Source: Candidatus Defluviilinea gracilis
GTDB lineage: Bacteria > Chloroflexota > Anaerolineae > Anaerolineales > Villigracilaceae
Direction: 5' to 3'
DNA length: 64,000 nucleotides
Assembly (NCBI GenBank): GCA_016716235.1
Contig: JADJWS010000003.1
Location: 372,001 to 436,000 of the forward strand
The translations under genes were made by a program, and so were the position numbers. Below, piece by piece: positions 25,035 to 33,923 of the stretch. Position 1 is the stretch's first letter. Each line of letters opens with the position of its first letter. The notes under the pieces are model-generated. The model was given only the letters and a program-made list of their open reading frames with translations, searched no databases and was not told the DNA's origin.

Positions 25035-26096
25035 TTATCCCACAACTTCAAGATTTACCAAAGGCGCGATCACGGTCTCGCCATTCTCCAGGCGCACATC
25101 CGCCGCCGCCGCGCGCAAACCGCTGGCAAGTTCGCTCAACCCCGGGCGCAAGTTCGCAATCGACCCGATCATTCCCGCGTGAGGCTGGCGCTTCATACGC
25201 ACAGTTTGCCCCACCGCGAATGTATCGTATGAATTCGGCTCCTCGGGTTCGTTGGTCACCGGCAATGGGATGATCACCTCGGGGCGGTTGCCGTTATACC
25301 GATCAAAATGCTCCGCGTTCACTGTGGCGTCGCGTTTATCGTTCGTGGTGAGCAACTTAAATGCCGCCGAGTTCATCGGCATGGCGCCGAACCCATCCAG
25401 AACAAGGATGGGGTATTTCATTTGATACGCCAATTGCAACAGCGAAGAATACATGCTCGAGAGGACAAGCCCGCGCACGGGCACATCTGCCGCCGCGCGC
25501 AGAGTGTCGGCGTCGCGCACATGCCCGCCGAGGATCACCGAACCGCGCACGCTCACATCGAGTCGGTCGGCGGTCAAAACATCATCGGGCTTTTCGATCA
25601 GGCTGATCATCGAGCCGTTGTCGATCCGTCCGTTCCCCCACACTCCCTGAATGAGCGCGCCCGCCGTGCGAATCACAACGCCCTTTTCAGGGATGATCTG
25701 CGTCACCACGCCGGGCAAACCCGCGCGGAGTTCGATCTTCGCATCGCCCACTTCCATCAGAATCTGCCCCCCGCCCGCCACCATCACGCGCCCAGCGCGA
25801 GGCGCGCGAATACTGCGCGAGAACATCCCGCCGCTTTCGGCAACCAATGCGCCTTGCGCCACGCGGTCGCGTTCGTTCACCTTGATCATGCGGTCGGCAA
25901 GTTTCGCCGGCACATTGAACGTTCGCGCCACATCGATCAGCGCATGTTCGCGCGCGAAGTTCGCCTCGGCGATCACATCCGTAGGGCTCACGCGCTGGTT
26001 CAAATGCGCGTTCACCTTGCCAGCCACCGGCAAGAGGCGTTCGCGCACGATCGTGGCAAGCGGCAGAATATGTAAAACAGGCGCAAGCATCGTCAT
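25035..26096 (-). CDS. Unrecognised conserved-looking protein, last gene of the ASKHA/membrane operon
   Basis: A 353-residue protein without membrane segments. Residues about 85-160 resemble a barrel-sandwich fold (IRAPRAGRVMVAGGGQIL; GLPGVVTQIIPEKGVVI) and about 170-270 a Rossmann-like part (YPILVLDGFGAMPMN). The C-terminal 65 residues look like a KOW-type barrel (VGQTVRMKRQPHAGMIGSIAN; NGETVIAPLVNLEVVG). Its start codon overlaps the stop of the MutL-like gene by one base, so they are translationally coupled. No family was recognised; a regulator or partner of the ASKHA protein is possible. Confidence 0.75.
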   Translation of the reverse strand: MTMLAPVLHILPLATIVRERLLPVAGKVNAHLNQRVSPTDVIAEANFAREHALIDVARTFNVPAKLADRMIKVNERDRVAQGALVAESGGMFSRSIRAPRAGRVMVAGGGQILMEVGDAKIELRAGLPGVVTQIIPEKGVVIRTAGALIQGVWGNGRIDNGSMISLIEKPDDVLTADRLDVSVRGSVILGGHVRDADTLRAAADVPVRGLVLSSMYSSLLQLAYQMKYPILVLDGFGAMPMNSAAFKLLTTNDKRDATVNAEHFDRYNGNRPEVIIPLPVTNEPEEPNSYDTFAVGQTVRMKRQPHAGMIGSIANLRPGLSELASGLRAAAADVRLENGETVIAPLVNLEVVG

Positions 26097-27853
26097 TAAC
26101 CTCCCACCGCATGAGACCAGCGCTTCATCAACTCGCGCCGGCGCACCGCATCGGCTGGAAGATTCAACGGGCGCCCCCGCGCATCGATGACGACGCCCAA
26201 CGCGCCGCCCGTCACAGTGACGGTTCCGCTTCTTCCCGCGCCCAAGCCTGCGTCTGCCCGTCGAAGCGGACTCAACGCCAGGCGGGCAGTCTGGCCGCTT
26301 GGCAGGGGAATGATCTCCAGCCCGCCGAATTTCACATCCGCTCGCGCCTCGGTCTTATCCGCGTAGGTAAGTTTGGCGCGGAGGATGGTCTCGCCGTAGT
26401 TCGCCGAGGCGATCACCGACACAACCGTTCCCATGCCGATGAACGCGCCAGATTCGATCACCTGCACCGGCAGGTAATGACTTCGTGTTGCCGCCGCGCC
26501 CAGCATCGGCAGAAGGTTATTCTGATCGAGCAAAAACGGCATAATGCCGACGGGTTGAATCGCATCCAGCAATAACAATAGACTTTGCCCCACCGAACCG
26601 CTATCGGCAATCGCGCCGCCGCCTGCGATCAGCAAGTCGAGCTTCGGCATCAGGTCGGCGCGCGAAGCGCGCGCGCTGGCGGGGAAGTTTTTCTGCGCGG
26701 AGCGCACAGCAAGATACAACGCCTGTCTCGCAATGGCTTGCATAATGGCGTGTTCATCCTGCGTGGCAGGGATGGTGGACGGATACAACGATTTCTGAAA
26801 GAGGAACTCGCGCAACGTGTTCGACGATATATCAAGCCGCATCCAACGCATGATCTGTTCGATCTCGGTATATTGCAGGAGCGCGCCGAGGTTCTCGCCC
26901 AACCCAAACTGAGGGTACACCCCCAGCGCCAATTCGCCATTGAAGCCCGCCGCAACCGTCGCCGCCGAGGCGCCCATGTTCACACTCAACAACCCCCGCG
27001 TCGATTCGTACAGCCGGCTCAAAAAGCGGATCATGCGCCCTTGCGCATACGCGGTCGGCAGTAAATTTCCCGATGTCGAGTTATACAACTCGTCCACGCC
27101 TTTGATCTGCCGCTGACGGAGGTTCGTCACCAATGACGCGAGCACATTGCTGGCTGGTTCCAGGTCTTCCACTTCAAGCGACGGGCGCACGTTCGGGCTG
27201 ACCTGCAATTTCCCGGCATGACCGCCGAGCAATTCCCGCACATCGTTGGCAAGTTTGTGATTCCCCGCGTAAAGCACCATGGGACGTTTTTCGCCGGGCA
27301 TCAGATAACAGGCAAGCCCAACGGCTTCGAGCATCTTCAGCATCGAGCGCGAGGCGCCGCCATCCGTGCCGCCGGTGAGGATGACGAGGTCCGGTCGCGA
27401 TCTCACGATGGAATCCAATTGCTGGTCGGGGCGGCGTTTGTCCGAGAGGTCGAGGGTGTCGACCACGCGGCTGTATGTGGATTCAGCCAAACGTCGCGCG
27501 CTCTGAAGCGAAACATCCGAAAGCAAGCCGGCGATCACAGTTTTCACCGCCGGTCCCGCCGACATGGTGGCGACCACCCCATCCACGCCGGAACCGTCGG
27601 GTTGCGCGGGCGTGATGATGTTATTATCTTGTGAACCGAGCAAGGTTGCGCCGGTCACAGCCTGCAAATTTTGTATCGCTTCGCGCACGCCGATGCCGAT
27701 ATGCTTGAATGGCGCCTCCGCGGTGGAGGGAGCCTGCCCGGAGGCGACAAAACGATACTCGCCCTCGACCACATCAAACAACACGGCGCGCGTTACAGAC
27801 GCGCCCACATCAATGGCGAGGATGGATTCGGTTTGGACAAGGGATGCAGGCAT
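26096..27853 (-). CDS. GlmL/MutL-type ASKHA ATPase
   Basis: A 585-residue protein of the GlmL/MutL family, named after a gene found with B12-dependent glutamate mutase; it is unrelated to the repair MutL. The ASKHA phosphate-1 motif is AIDVGASVTRAVLF, and further ATPase-like loops are LVILTGGTDGGASRSML, LLSVNMGASAATVAAGF and LLIAGGGAIADSGSVGQ. Known or suspected roles are activation or assembly of coenzyme-B12 carbon-skeleton mutases. Here no mutase subunit adjoins it within the operon, but a B12-binding mutase subunit is divergently encoded at 32823. It lies 3 bp after the membrane protein gene at 27857. Confidence 0.85.
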   Translation of the reverse strand: MPASLVQTESILAIDVGASVTRAVLFDVVEGEYRFVASGQAPSTAEAPFKHIGIGVREAIQNLQAVTGATLLGSQDNNIITPAQPDGSGVDGVVATMSAGPAVKTVIAGLLSDVSLQSARRLAESTYSRVVDTLDLSDKRRPDQQLDSIVRSRPDLVILTGGTDGGASRSMLKMLEAVGLACYLMPGEKRPMVLYAGNHKLANDVRELLGGHAGKLQVSPNVRPSLEVEDLEPASNVLASLVTNLRQRQIKGVDELYNSTSGNLLPTAYAQGRMIRFLSRLYESTRGLLSVNMGASAATVAAGFNGELALGVYPQFGLGENLGALLQYTEIEQIMRWMRLDISSNTLREFLFQKSLYPSTIPATQDEHAIMQAIARQALYLAVRSAQKNFPASARASRADLMPKLDLLIAGGGAIADSGSVGQSLLLLLDAIQPVGIMPFLLDQNNLLPMLGAAATRSHYLPVQVIESGAFIGMGTVVSVIASANYGETILRAKLTYADKTEARADVKFGGLEIIPLPSGQTARLALSPLRRADAGLGAGRSGTVTVTGGALGVVIDARGRPLNLPADAVRRRELMKRWSHAVGG

Positions 27854-27856
27854 ACG

Positions 27857-28534
27857 TTATATTCCAGCCAACTGGCGGATGAAATTGATCATCGAACTCA
27901 ACCGTTCGATCATGGCGGTCAACGCCGCCATGTACACACCGGCGAATAATGTCCCAAAGGTGATGGCAATGAAAACTTTCCCGAGCCACGCCACGCCCTC
28001 GAAGAAGGGATTGCGTTTGGGCGTTCCATCTGGCGCGCGCCCGGCGCTGAACTGAAAATATCCCAACACCGCCACCGTGCCAGCCAGCATGATCGCGCCT
28101 TGCGCCAAACGAGTGAACGCCTGCGCGGCATCCAAGCCGCGCACATCGAACATATCCATTGCCGCCAGCGACTGGGGGATCAACGTGCCGAGCATTGCCC
28201 CGCCTATGGCGGTGGCGGCTCCCACCCCGGCCAAAATTGCCATGGCAAAGTTGCCGATCCACGAAATGCGCGGCAAAAGTTTGGTAAACAAGGTGAAGCA
28301 AAGGATGAAGGGAATGACCGCCAAAATCAACTGGGCTGGGTCGTTGTTCCTCAATGGATTGAACAGTTTTGGGATTAACACATAATGCCAGATGGCGGCG
28401 GCGGCATAACCGGACGAAACGCCGATGAATAGGTATACAGCCAAACGAAATAACGGATTATCGCCGATCAAATAACTGAAGATCAGCAAAGTGAGGATCA
28501 ACCCAACAAGCCCGGCGAGAAAATCGATGGACAT
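27857..28534 (-). CDS. Polytopic membrane protein of the seven-gene operon
   Basis: A 225-residue protein with about six hydrophobic segments (for example LVGLILTLLIFSYLIG at the start and VFIAITFGTLFAGVYMA near the end). A conserved-looking PLFRLAVYLFIGVSSGYAAAA segment (shown in part) follows the first helix. No family was recognised. It starts 2 bp after the zinc-ribbon protein gene and ends 3 bp before the MutL-like gene, so all three are surely co-transcribed. Confidence 0.78.
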   Translation of the reverse strand: MSIDFLAGLVGLILTLLIFSYLIGDNPLFRLAVYLFIGVSSGYAAAAIWHYVLIPKLFNPLRNNDPAQLILAVIPFILCFTLFTKLLPRISWIGNFAMAILAGVGAATAIGGAMLGTLIPQSLAAMDMFDVRGLDAAQAFTRLAQGAIMLAGTVAVLGYFQFSAGRAPDGTPKRNPFFEGVAWLGKVFIAITFGTLFAGVYMAALTAMIERLSSMINFIRQLAGI

Positions 28535-28536
28535 GG

Positions 28537-31089
28537 CTATCCCGCCTCCGCCGCGTTACGCCTTGCGCGCAAGCCCGCAATCAGGCTCCACAGGCTTCCA
28601 AAGACCATCATCACAACGCCCAACACCATGCCAATTCCGAACGCGTCCCAATAAATGCGCGCGATGCCAGGACGGCTGTTGTTGACAAATTCATAACGAG
28701 CCGCGTCTGCCAGCCCGCCCACCATCCCATTGATCTGTTCCGAGTCGACGTAGGGTTGCAGTAACGGCGTTGCCTGGGCGCTTGCCGCGAACAAAAGCGG
28801 TTGAAACGCAAAGTAGCCTGTATCTGCCTGATTCCTCGCCACCAGTTGCTCCACCCACAACCGACCGGATTCTCCGTTATCGGTGAGCACAACCACAGCG
28901 GCATATTCTGAGAATGCGGCTTCCACCGCGCCGGGCATGGCAGTAGACGGCGCATTGATAAATTCACGCACCCCGGAAGCGCCGCCAGGCAGATAGCCTA
29001 AATTCACGTAGTTGGCGCCGGGTTGGTAATTGATCCCCGCCGGCGAACTGATCCCGGTATTGAGCAGAAGTCGATTCACCAGCCCCGTCCCGCTCGGCGA
29101 CGTGGAAATGAAAACCAGCCGGGCGCGCGTGGTCAGCACGAGGTGATCGAGCAAGGGTCCGCTGACCGCTTCCAGTTCAGGCGCGAGCGCCGGCTCATAA
29201 TCGATGACGACCAAAATGCTGGAGTTTTGCGGCAGGCGGGTAATAATGCTCACGATCGCCCGCACCGGCGCCGGCAGGTCGGTGGAGATCGGCAGGTTCT
29301 GCGTTCGCATAAAAATCATCGCGCTCAACACAATAAGGAAGAGACCAGACAACACCCAACGGAGAATCCGTTGCGATGTGACGATGGATTGCGCGCCGAT
29401 TGCCCGCGCGGTAGTTTCGCCTGCCAGCACAGATTCAAGGATCGACGCCGCCGATTGTTGCTCGTCGGAGGCTTGCAACTTCAGCGAGATCGCTTTGGGG
29501 CGGCGCGACGAGCCGATCGGGGCAACGGGGATGACTCCCTGCAACCCCGCCAGCGGACCTTCCCGCTCCGCTTCGTCCGACATTGAAACTGGCTCGGCAA
29601 CTACAGCCGATTCGGCGGGACGCATGGCTTGCACCCATGCAGGCAGGCTCTCCGGGGCAAGCGATTCATCAGACGATTCAGATGGCGCGGGCATTTGTTG
29701 CGGCGCATCTGCTTCAAACTTCGATTCAGACTCAGACAACCACGCCGGCATCTCCACAGAGAATAACGAGTCGATATCCTGGTTCGATAACGATCCCGCA
29801 TCCATAGGGGCTGGGATAAAGCCCGGGTCGATGGGAACAGGTTGAAGCGGGGAATGAGCCGCCGCATCATCATCCTTGAACCAATCTGAAAGCGCGCCGG
29901 GCGCCGGCATAGATGGTTCCTCGGTCGCGCTCTTCAGCCAATCGGGAACCGCATCACCGCCATCGAGCGACCCGGTGGGAATCTTTGTGAACGGCGAAGT
30001 GGATTCGGCGGGCGTTGGGTTGATGAGAGTTTCCTGCCCGCCGCCTTTCAACCATTCGAGATTGTTATCGGACGGCTTCTCCTCAAACGGCGACACTTTT
30101 TGACCCTCTTGCGGCGTCAGCCAATTGAGGGCTTCGGCGGGCGAAACCGGCATGGATGATTCGTCTTGCGTGAGCGGTATCTCTACACCGCCGAGATTGT
30201 TCAGCCATGAAAGATCATCGGGAGTAGAGGCGGGTTTTTGTTCTTCGGGTTGAGCGGGCGTTGGCGCGTCGAACGCGATGGCAGATGAGCCGCCGAGTTG
30301 ATTCAACCAGCTTAGATCGTCCGGCGTCGAGGCGTCCGCACCGGGCAAAGAATCTGACGCGAACGCCGGAGCAGACGATGATTGTTCGGCTTGTTTTGTT
30401 GAGTCTTCGAGCTCGTGAAGCCAACTCAGATCTTCCGGTTCTTTGGCAGGCTCAGGCTGGTTAAAAGCAGGCAACGAGGCGGCATCGGTCATCCAACCCA
30501 GTTCATTGGGTTCGATTTCAACGGGAGGGCTTGCCTCTGTCGAGGCTTGCGCGAACCATTCCGATAGTTCGTCTTTTGATTGGGTTTGCGCCGAATCGGT
30601 CGAACCGCTCATCCACACCGGCATGTTTTCCGATTGCGAGGCAGGCTCTTCTTCGGCGCGCGGGAGTTGCGGTTCAGGATCGTTTTTTTCAAATTGGGCG
30701 AAGAAGTCTGAAATCGATTCCGGCGCGGATGGTTTTTCAGCCTCGCTTGTTTTTCCAGGCGGATTGATCCCCGCCAGCCAATCGGGCGTTTCATCTCCAT
30801 CATCAGTTGCCTGCGCGGCAAGCCCAGCTAACAGATCGGGCGGCTCATTGCTGACTTTGGGTTTGGCGGCTTCTTCCGCGGCATTTTCCTCCGCCGATTC
30901 CCGCGCCTGTTGCCGGACATCCTTCAACCATTGCGGCAGGATCGGCTCGAGTTCGCCGGTATGTTTCTTGACGGGGCTTTCTCCAAACTGGACAGAAGAC
31001 TCGGCTCTCAGCGGCGCCTGGCAGAACTGGCAGTTATCCAGAAAATCCGGGTTTTCCTTTCCGCAGTTGGGACATTGCAAGCCGTCCAT
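28537..31089 (-). CDS. Zinc-ribbon scaffold-like protein with about 14 Trp-Leu motifs and a C-terminal membrane domain
   Basis: An 850-residue protein. Residues 1-26 form a zinc ribbon (Cys6, Cys9, Cys20, Cys23: CPNC ... CQFC). Residues about 40-555 are low-complexity and acidic, but carry a recurring short motif, D/P-x-W-L/M/F: PQWLKDV, PDWLAGI, PVWMSGS, SEWFAQA, GWMTDA, DLSWLHEL, DLSWLNQLGG, DLSWLNNLGG, LNWLTPQ, LEWLKGG, PDWLKSA, SDWFKDD, PAWLSES, PAWVQAM. A membrane helix follows (about 570-590), then a folded extracytoplasmic domain and a final helix (about 815-840). The layout suggests a multivalent docking protein; no family was recognised. Confidence 0.82.
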   Translation of the reverse strand: MDGLQCPNCGKENPDFLDNCQFCQAPLRAESSVQFGESPVKKHTGELEPILPQWLKDVRQQARESAEENAAEEAAKPKVSNEPPDLLAGLAAQATDDGDETPDWLAGINPPGKTSEAEKPSAPESISDFFAQFEKNDPEPQLPRAEEEPASQSENMPVWMSGSTDSAQTQSKDELSEWFAQASTEASPPVEIEPNELGWMTDAASLPAFNQPEPAKEPEDLSWLHELEDSTKQAEQSSSAPAFASDSLPGADASTPDDLSWLNQLGGSSAIAFDAPTPAQPEEQKPASTPDDLSWLNNLGGVEIPLTQDESSMPVSPAEALNWLTPQEGQKVSPFEEKPSDNNLEWLKGGGQETLINPTPAESTSPFTKIPTGSLDGGDAVPDWLKSATEEPSMPAPGALSDWFKDDDAAAHSPLQPVPIDPGFIPAPMDAGSLSNQDIDSLFSVEMPAWLSESESKFEADAPQQMPAPSESSDESLAPESLPAWVQAMRPAESAVVAEPVSMSDEAEREGPLAGLQGVIPVAPIGSSRRPKAISLKLQASDEQQSAASILESVLAGETTARAIGAQSIVTSQRILRWVLSGLFLIVLSAMIFMRTQNLPISTDLPAPVRAIVSIITRLPQNSSILVVIDYEPALAPELEAVSGPLLDHLVLTTRARLVFISTSPSGTGLVNRLLLNTGISSPAGINYQPGANYVNLGYLPGGASGVREFINAPSTAMPGAVEAAFSEYAAVVVLTDNGESGRLWVEQLVARNQADTGYFAFQPLLFAASAQATPLLQPYVDSEQINGMVGGLADAARYEFVNNSRPGIARIYWDAFGIGMVLGVVMMVFGSLWSLIAGLRARRNAAEAG

Positions 31090-31091
31090 GG

Positions 31092-31703
31092 TTAATTCCC
31101 CCCATACGGGCGGTCGATGCCGAACAGCACGCGCAACCCGGTCAACAATGTTCCAAGCGCGATGCCAAGCAACAAACCGCGCGCGCCGCCGCGCGAGAAG
31201 GCGTTCACGAAATCGAGCAATTGCTGTGCGCCTGGCAACTGTCCTATCGGCGTGGGCATGATCAGGATCAACACTAAAATTGCGACCACTAAAAAGATGA
31301 CAGACATTAAATCTGCGCGCCGGCGCAACAGCCGGATGCTGGCGTAGATCAGGGTGACGACAAGGATCGCCATCAGCGCGCTTTCCACCGGCACGATGAT
31401 CGCGTCTATTGCCAGGCGCATGAATGGGTTTTCCGGGCCGAGGAGCAAGCCAAACCCTGTGGTAAAGATTAGAGCGATGACAAGAAGCACGCTATAGATT
31501 CCACCAGCCTGACGGGCGCGAAATTTTTCCATGTGAACGAAAATGAGGTTGATGATGCCGATCAATGCGGCGAACGCCCCTATGATGATCGCCCAATCGG
31601 TAATGAGCGACCCGATATAGCTCAACGCATCCGCGTCGATGAAATAGCCGAGCAGAACCAGAATACCAGCCGCAATGGCGAATGCCGCCGTAAAGACTCG
31701 CAT
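31092..31703 (-). CDS. Polytopic membrane protein of the seven-gene operon
   Basis: A 203-residue protein with five to six hydrophobic segments (FAIAAGILVLLGYFI; AIIIGAFAALIGIINLIF; YSVLLVIALIFTTGFG; ALMAILVVTLIYASIRL; VIFLVVAILVLILIM). The last 40 residues are a Gly-rich hydrophobic stretch with LLGIALGTLLTGLRVLFG. The stop of the upstream gene overlaps its ATG by one base. No family was recognised. Confidence 0.78.
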   Translation of the reverse strand: MRVFTAAFAIAAGILVLLGYFIDADALSYIGSLITDWAIIIGAFAALIGIINLIFVHMEKFRARQAGGIYSVLLVIALIFTTGFGLLLGPENPFMRLAIDAIIVPVESALMAILVVTLIYASIRLLRRRADLMSVIFLVVAILVLILIMPTPIGQLPGAQQLLDFVNAFSRGGARGLLLGIALGTLLTGLRVLFGIDRPYGGN

Positions 31704-32437
31704 CAGAAAGCCAGCCCGATCAGTTTCAACAATGAGCCACCAAGAATAACGACGATCAGGATCCAGCGCAACACATCCTGTGTGTTCAAACTTGCTTCAT
31801 GAGACAAGCCCGCTCCCACGTACGCGCCGGAGGCAAATAATTCTTCGCCGATCAATGGGTCTTGTGAAGCCGCGTAAAAGATGGACTGCGCTGTGAGGTT
31901 GTCGCTTGCGCCGATGAGACTGGCGTCTTGCCGGTCCGCGCCTTCGGCAACGAGGGCGGCTTCGGGACCCAGGTCGCCGATGATGATGTTGGCGGAAACG
32001 TTGTCGTCGCGGGAGATGGGAATCGTCCCGGCGGCGTAGGCAAAAGGCGAGAGACCAGTCACCCGTCCGGCGGTGACGCGGAATTGTTCCTCTGCCCCAG
32101 CCGCGCGATACCCGGATTGCGACGTGTCTTGTGAGAGGATCGTGATGGCGGCATCCCCAGAGGTGACGATTGGCGGGCGATCGCTGACCGAAGTCCGTTC
32201 GGCGATTCGTCGCACGAGCGCCAGCCCTGCCAGAGCCGAGCCGCCGCGCGCGGTAAAGAAGTTGCCGCGTCCCAGTGAGATGTGAAGCCGGGTTCCGTTT
32301 TCAACCGCCAAGCCGATCTCGCGGTTGAGACGATCAAAAGCAGGGATGCGCCGAAGCGTGGCTGGCGATCTCCGCCGCAACGCGAGAAAGATAACGAAAA
32401 GCAGGACAACGATAACGACGATTCCCAGCGCGATCAT
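31703..32437 (-). CDS. Membrane protein, resembling the family remembered as DUF6754
   Basis: A 244-residue protein: an N-terminal hydrophobic segment (ALGIVVIVVLLFVIFLAL), a soluble middle with SRGNFFTARGGS-like strands (ENGTRLHISLGRGNFF; PPIVTSGDAAITILSQDT; NVSANIIIGDLGPEAALVAE; ASDNLTAQSIFYAAS) and a C-terminal hydrophobic segment. An upstream in-frame start (32602) would add 55 residues lying wholly over the preceding gene and out of character; ATG 32437 overlaps the stop of that gene by four bases (ATGA), so it is chosen. The DUF number is from memory and unverified. Function unknown. Confidence 0.78.
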   Translation of the reverse strand: MIALGIVVIVVLLFVIFLALRRRSPATLRRIPAFDRLNREIGLAVENGTRLHISLGRGNFFTARGGSALAGLALVRRIAERTSVSDRPPIVTSGDAAITILSQDTSQSGYRAAGAEEQFRVTAGRVTGLSPFAYAAGTIPISRDDNVSANIIIGDLGPEAALVAEGADRQDASLIGASDNLTAQSIFYAASQDPLIGEELFASGAYVGAGLSHEASLNTQDVLRWILIVVILGGSLLKLIGLAF

Positions 32438-32673
32438 GCCGCCCTCCCGCCGCGCAAGATGCGAGCAAAGGCTTGAGTCTCTTGATCTGATTCGAGCATG
32501 CGAGCAATCGCCGTTGTGTGTTTCCCGCCAATGAAAGGTTGGGTGATGTACATCACCTGCGCGCCAAACACGGTTAGAGGAGCGCCTGCATCGAGGACCC
32601 ATGCAACGAGTCCGTCGAGTTTGAGTCTCTGCAGGGATTCAGCCCACTGAGTCCAATCCGTTTCCGATTGCAT
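32434..32673 (-). CDS. Small unrecognised protein, first gene of the seven-gene operon
   Basis: A 79-residue soluble protein (MQSETDWTQWAESLQRLKLD at its start) with a helix-rich N half and a GGKHTTAIARMLES segment. ATG 32673 is preferred over TTG 32679. A minus-strand TATACT (32685-32680) ends six bases before the ATG and there is no ribosome site, so the operon transcript is probably leaderless. The divergent B12-subunit gene starts 150 bp away. No family was recognised. Confidence 0.72.
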   Translation of the reverse strand: MQSETDWTQWAESLQRLKLDGLVAWVLDAGAPLTVFGAQVMYITQPFIGGKHTTAIARMLESDQETQAFARILRGGRAA

Positions 32674-32690
32674 GGTCAAAGTATAGCATA
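32674..32690 (-). promoter_or_regulatory. -10 box of the seven-gene operon
   Basis: On the minus strand TATACT ends six bases before the ATG at 32673, the same spacing as at ligA, nadD, 13472 and 51459. No convincing -35 is seen. Confidence 0.5.
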
Positions 32691-32822
32691 TTTTGATTCA
32701 TGAGCCGGCGCATGGAACGCGCTGTGAATTTCAAAGTCGTTGCGAAGAAGCGGAGGTCTCTGAGTGAAAAACCCAACAACCCTCATAGTATAATCACGCC
32801 AGATTTCATTCGCGGAGGACGC

Positions 32823-33218
32823 ATGAACGAGCAAAAAATTCGTGTTTTGGTTGCCAAACCCGGTCTCGATGGGCATGACCGCGGCGCAAAAGTCGTCGCG
32901 CGGGCATTGCGAGACGCCGGCATGGAGGTCATTTATACCGGCTTACGCCAGACTCCGGAAATGATCGCCGAAGCGGCATTGCAAGAAGACGTGGATGTGG
33001 TCGGGCTATCCATCCTCTCTGGGGCGCACATGGCGCTCGCGCCGCGCATCGTGGAGTTGCTCAAGTCTAACGGGCAGGACAAGGTGAAAGTTTTTATCGG
33101 AGGCATCGTCCCTGACGAAGACATGCCTCGTTTGAAGGAGATGGGCATCACCGGTATTTACGGTCCCGGCGCTTCGACGGAGGATATCGTCAAGGATATC
33201 CGCGAGGCGATGAAGTAG
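32823..33218 (+). CDS. B12-binding subunit of methylmalonyl-CoA-mutase-type enzyme
   Basis: A 131-residue cobalamin-binding protein matching the small subunit (or C-terminal domain) of acyl-CoA mutases: IRVLVAKPGLDGHDRGAKVVA with the DxHxxG cobalt-ligating motif, then GLRQTPE, DVVGLSILSGAH and the FIGGIVPDEDMPRL/GPGAST segments. It should pair with a separate catalytic large subunit not in this window. GCGGAGGAC precedes ATG 32823 and TATAAT lies near 32789; an upstream start at 32700 has no support. MeaB, the mutase chaperone, is downstream but separated by an R-M pair. Confidence 0.92.
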   Translation: MNEQKIRVLVAKPGLDGHDRGAKVVARALRDAGMEVIYTGLRQTPEMIAEAALQEDVDVVGLSILSGAHMALAPRIVELLKSNGQDKVKVFIGGIVPDEDMPRLKEMGITGIYGPGASTEDIVKDIREAMK

Positions 33219-33247
33219 TTCGTACTGCGTGTTGCGTATTGCGTACC
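33219..33247. repeat. CGTACTG-type heptamer array
   Basis: Heptamers CGTACTG, CGTGTTG, CGTATTG and CGTACC run in tandem directly after the B12-subunit stop and before the restriction-enzyme gene. A boundary of the inserted R-M pair may lie here. Confidence 0.7.
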
Positions 33248-33263
33248 TTCGAGTGGAGAACAG

Positions 33264-33923
33264 ATGCCTAAACTGACGATCCAAATACTAAAACGAGAAG
33301 CTCAAAAGTTTTCGCAAATGGAATCCAGCCACAAGGAGAAAAGTTTGTTTGGGGTGACAGACGGGAAGGCTGTCGGAACGTATCTTGAACATAAATTCAA
33401 ACAATATTTGAGAGGCAAGTATGAATTTGAAGAGGGCAGTTCCGCGAGCGGGATAGATTTTCCCGGCCTGAATGTGGACATGAAGGTTACAAGCATTACT
33501 CAACCTCAATCGTCGTGTCCTTTCAAATCCGCGCGGCAAAAGATATATGGTCTAGGGTATTCGCTTCTTGTCTTTGTCTACCAAAAGGCAGATCAGCCGA
33601 AATTCAAGACTGCAACCTTGGACATCCTCCACACCATTTTTGTAGAATTGGATAGAACCGCCGACTTTGTAACCACAAAGGGTCTATTAAATATCCTACA
33701 GAACGACGGCAACCAAGAGGATTTGGTTGCTTTTATGTTTGACAGAAACCTGCCCATAGATGAAATTGAAGCGGGCAAAATCGCCAACGAGATTTTACTC
33801 AACCCTCCAAAGCTCGGATTTCTAACAATTTCCAATGCCTTACAATGGAGATTGCAATATTCCAGAGCCATTGAAAAGGCCGGTCAAGAAGACGGCGTCG
33901 TTTTGGTTTATCGAGCAAAATAA
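33264..33923 (+). CDS. Putative type II restriction endonuclease
   Basis: A 219-residue protein with a PD-(D/E)xK-like core: SGIDFPGLNVDMK gives the acidic pair and lysine, preceded by a helix with GTYLEHKFKQYL. It is followed with a one-base stop/start overlap (TAATG) by an N6-adenine methyltransferase, the usual restriction-modification arrangement. Base composition is lower in GC than the mutase and MeaB genes on either side. The recognition sequence is not readable. The call rests on the core motif and context rather than on a named family. Confidence 0.8.
   Translation: MPKLTIQILKREAQKFSQMESSHKEKSLFGVTDGKAVGTYLEHKFKQYLRGKYEFEEGSSASGIDFPGLNVDMKVTSITQPQSSCPFKSARQKIYGLGYSLLVFVYQKADQPKFKTATLDILHTIFVELDRTADFVTTKGLLNILQNDGNQEDLVAFMFDRNLPIDEIEAGKIANEILLNPPKLGFLTISNALQWRLQYSRAIEKAGQEDGVVLVYRAK

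Noticed and set aside
32438..32602. Longer start for the DUF6754-like gene
   Set aside because: It overlaps the preceding gene completely, whereas ATG 32437 gives a normal ATGA coupling.
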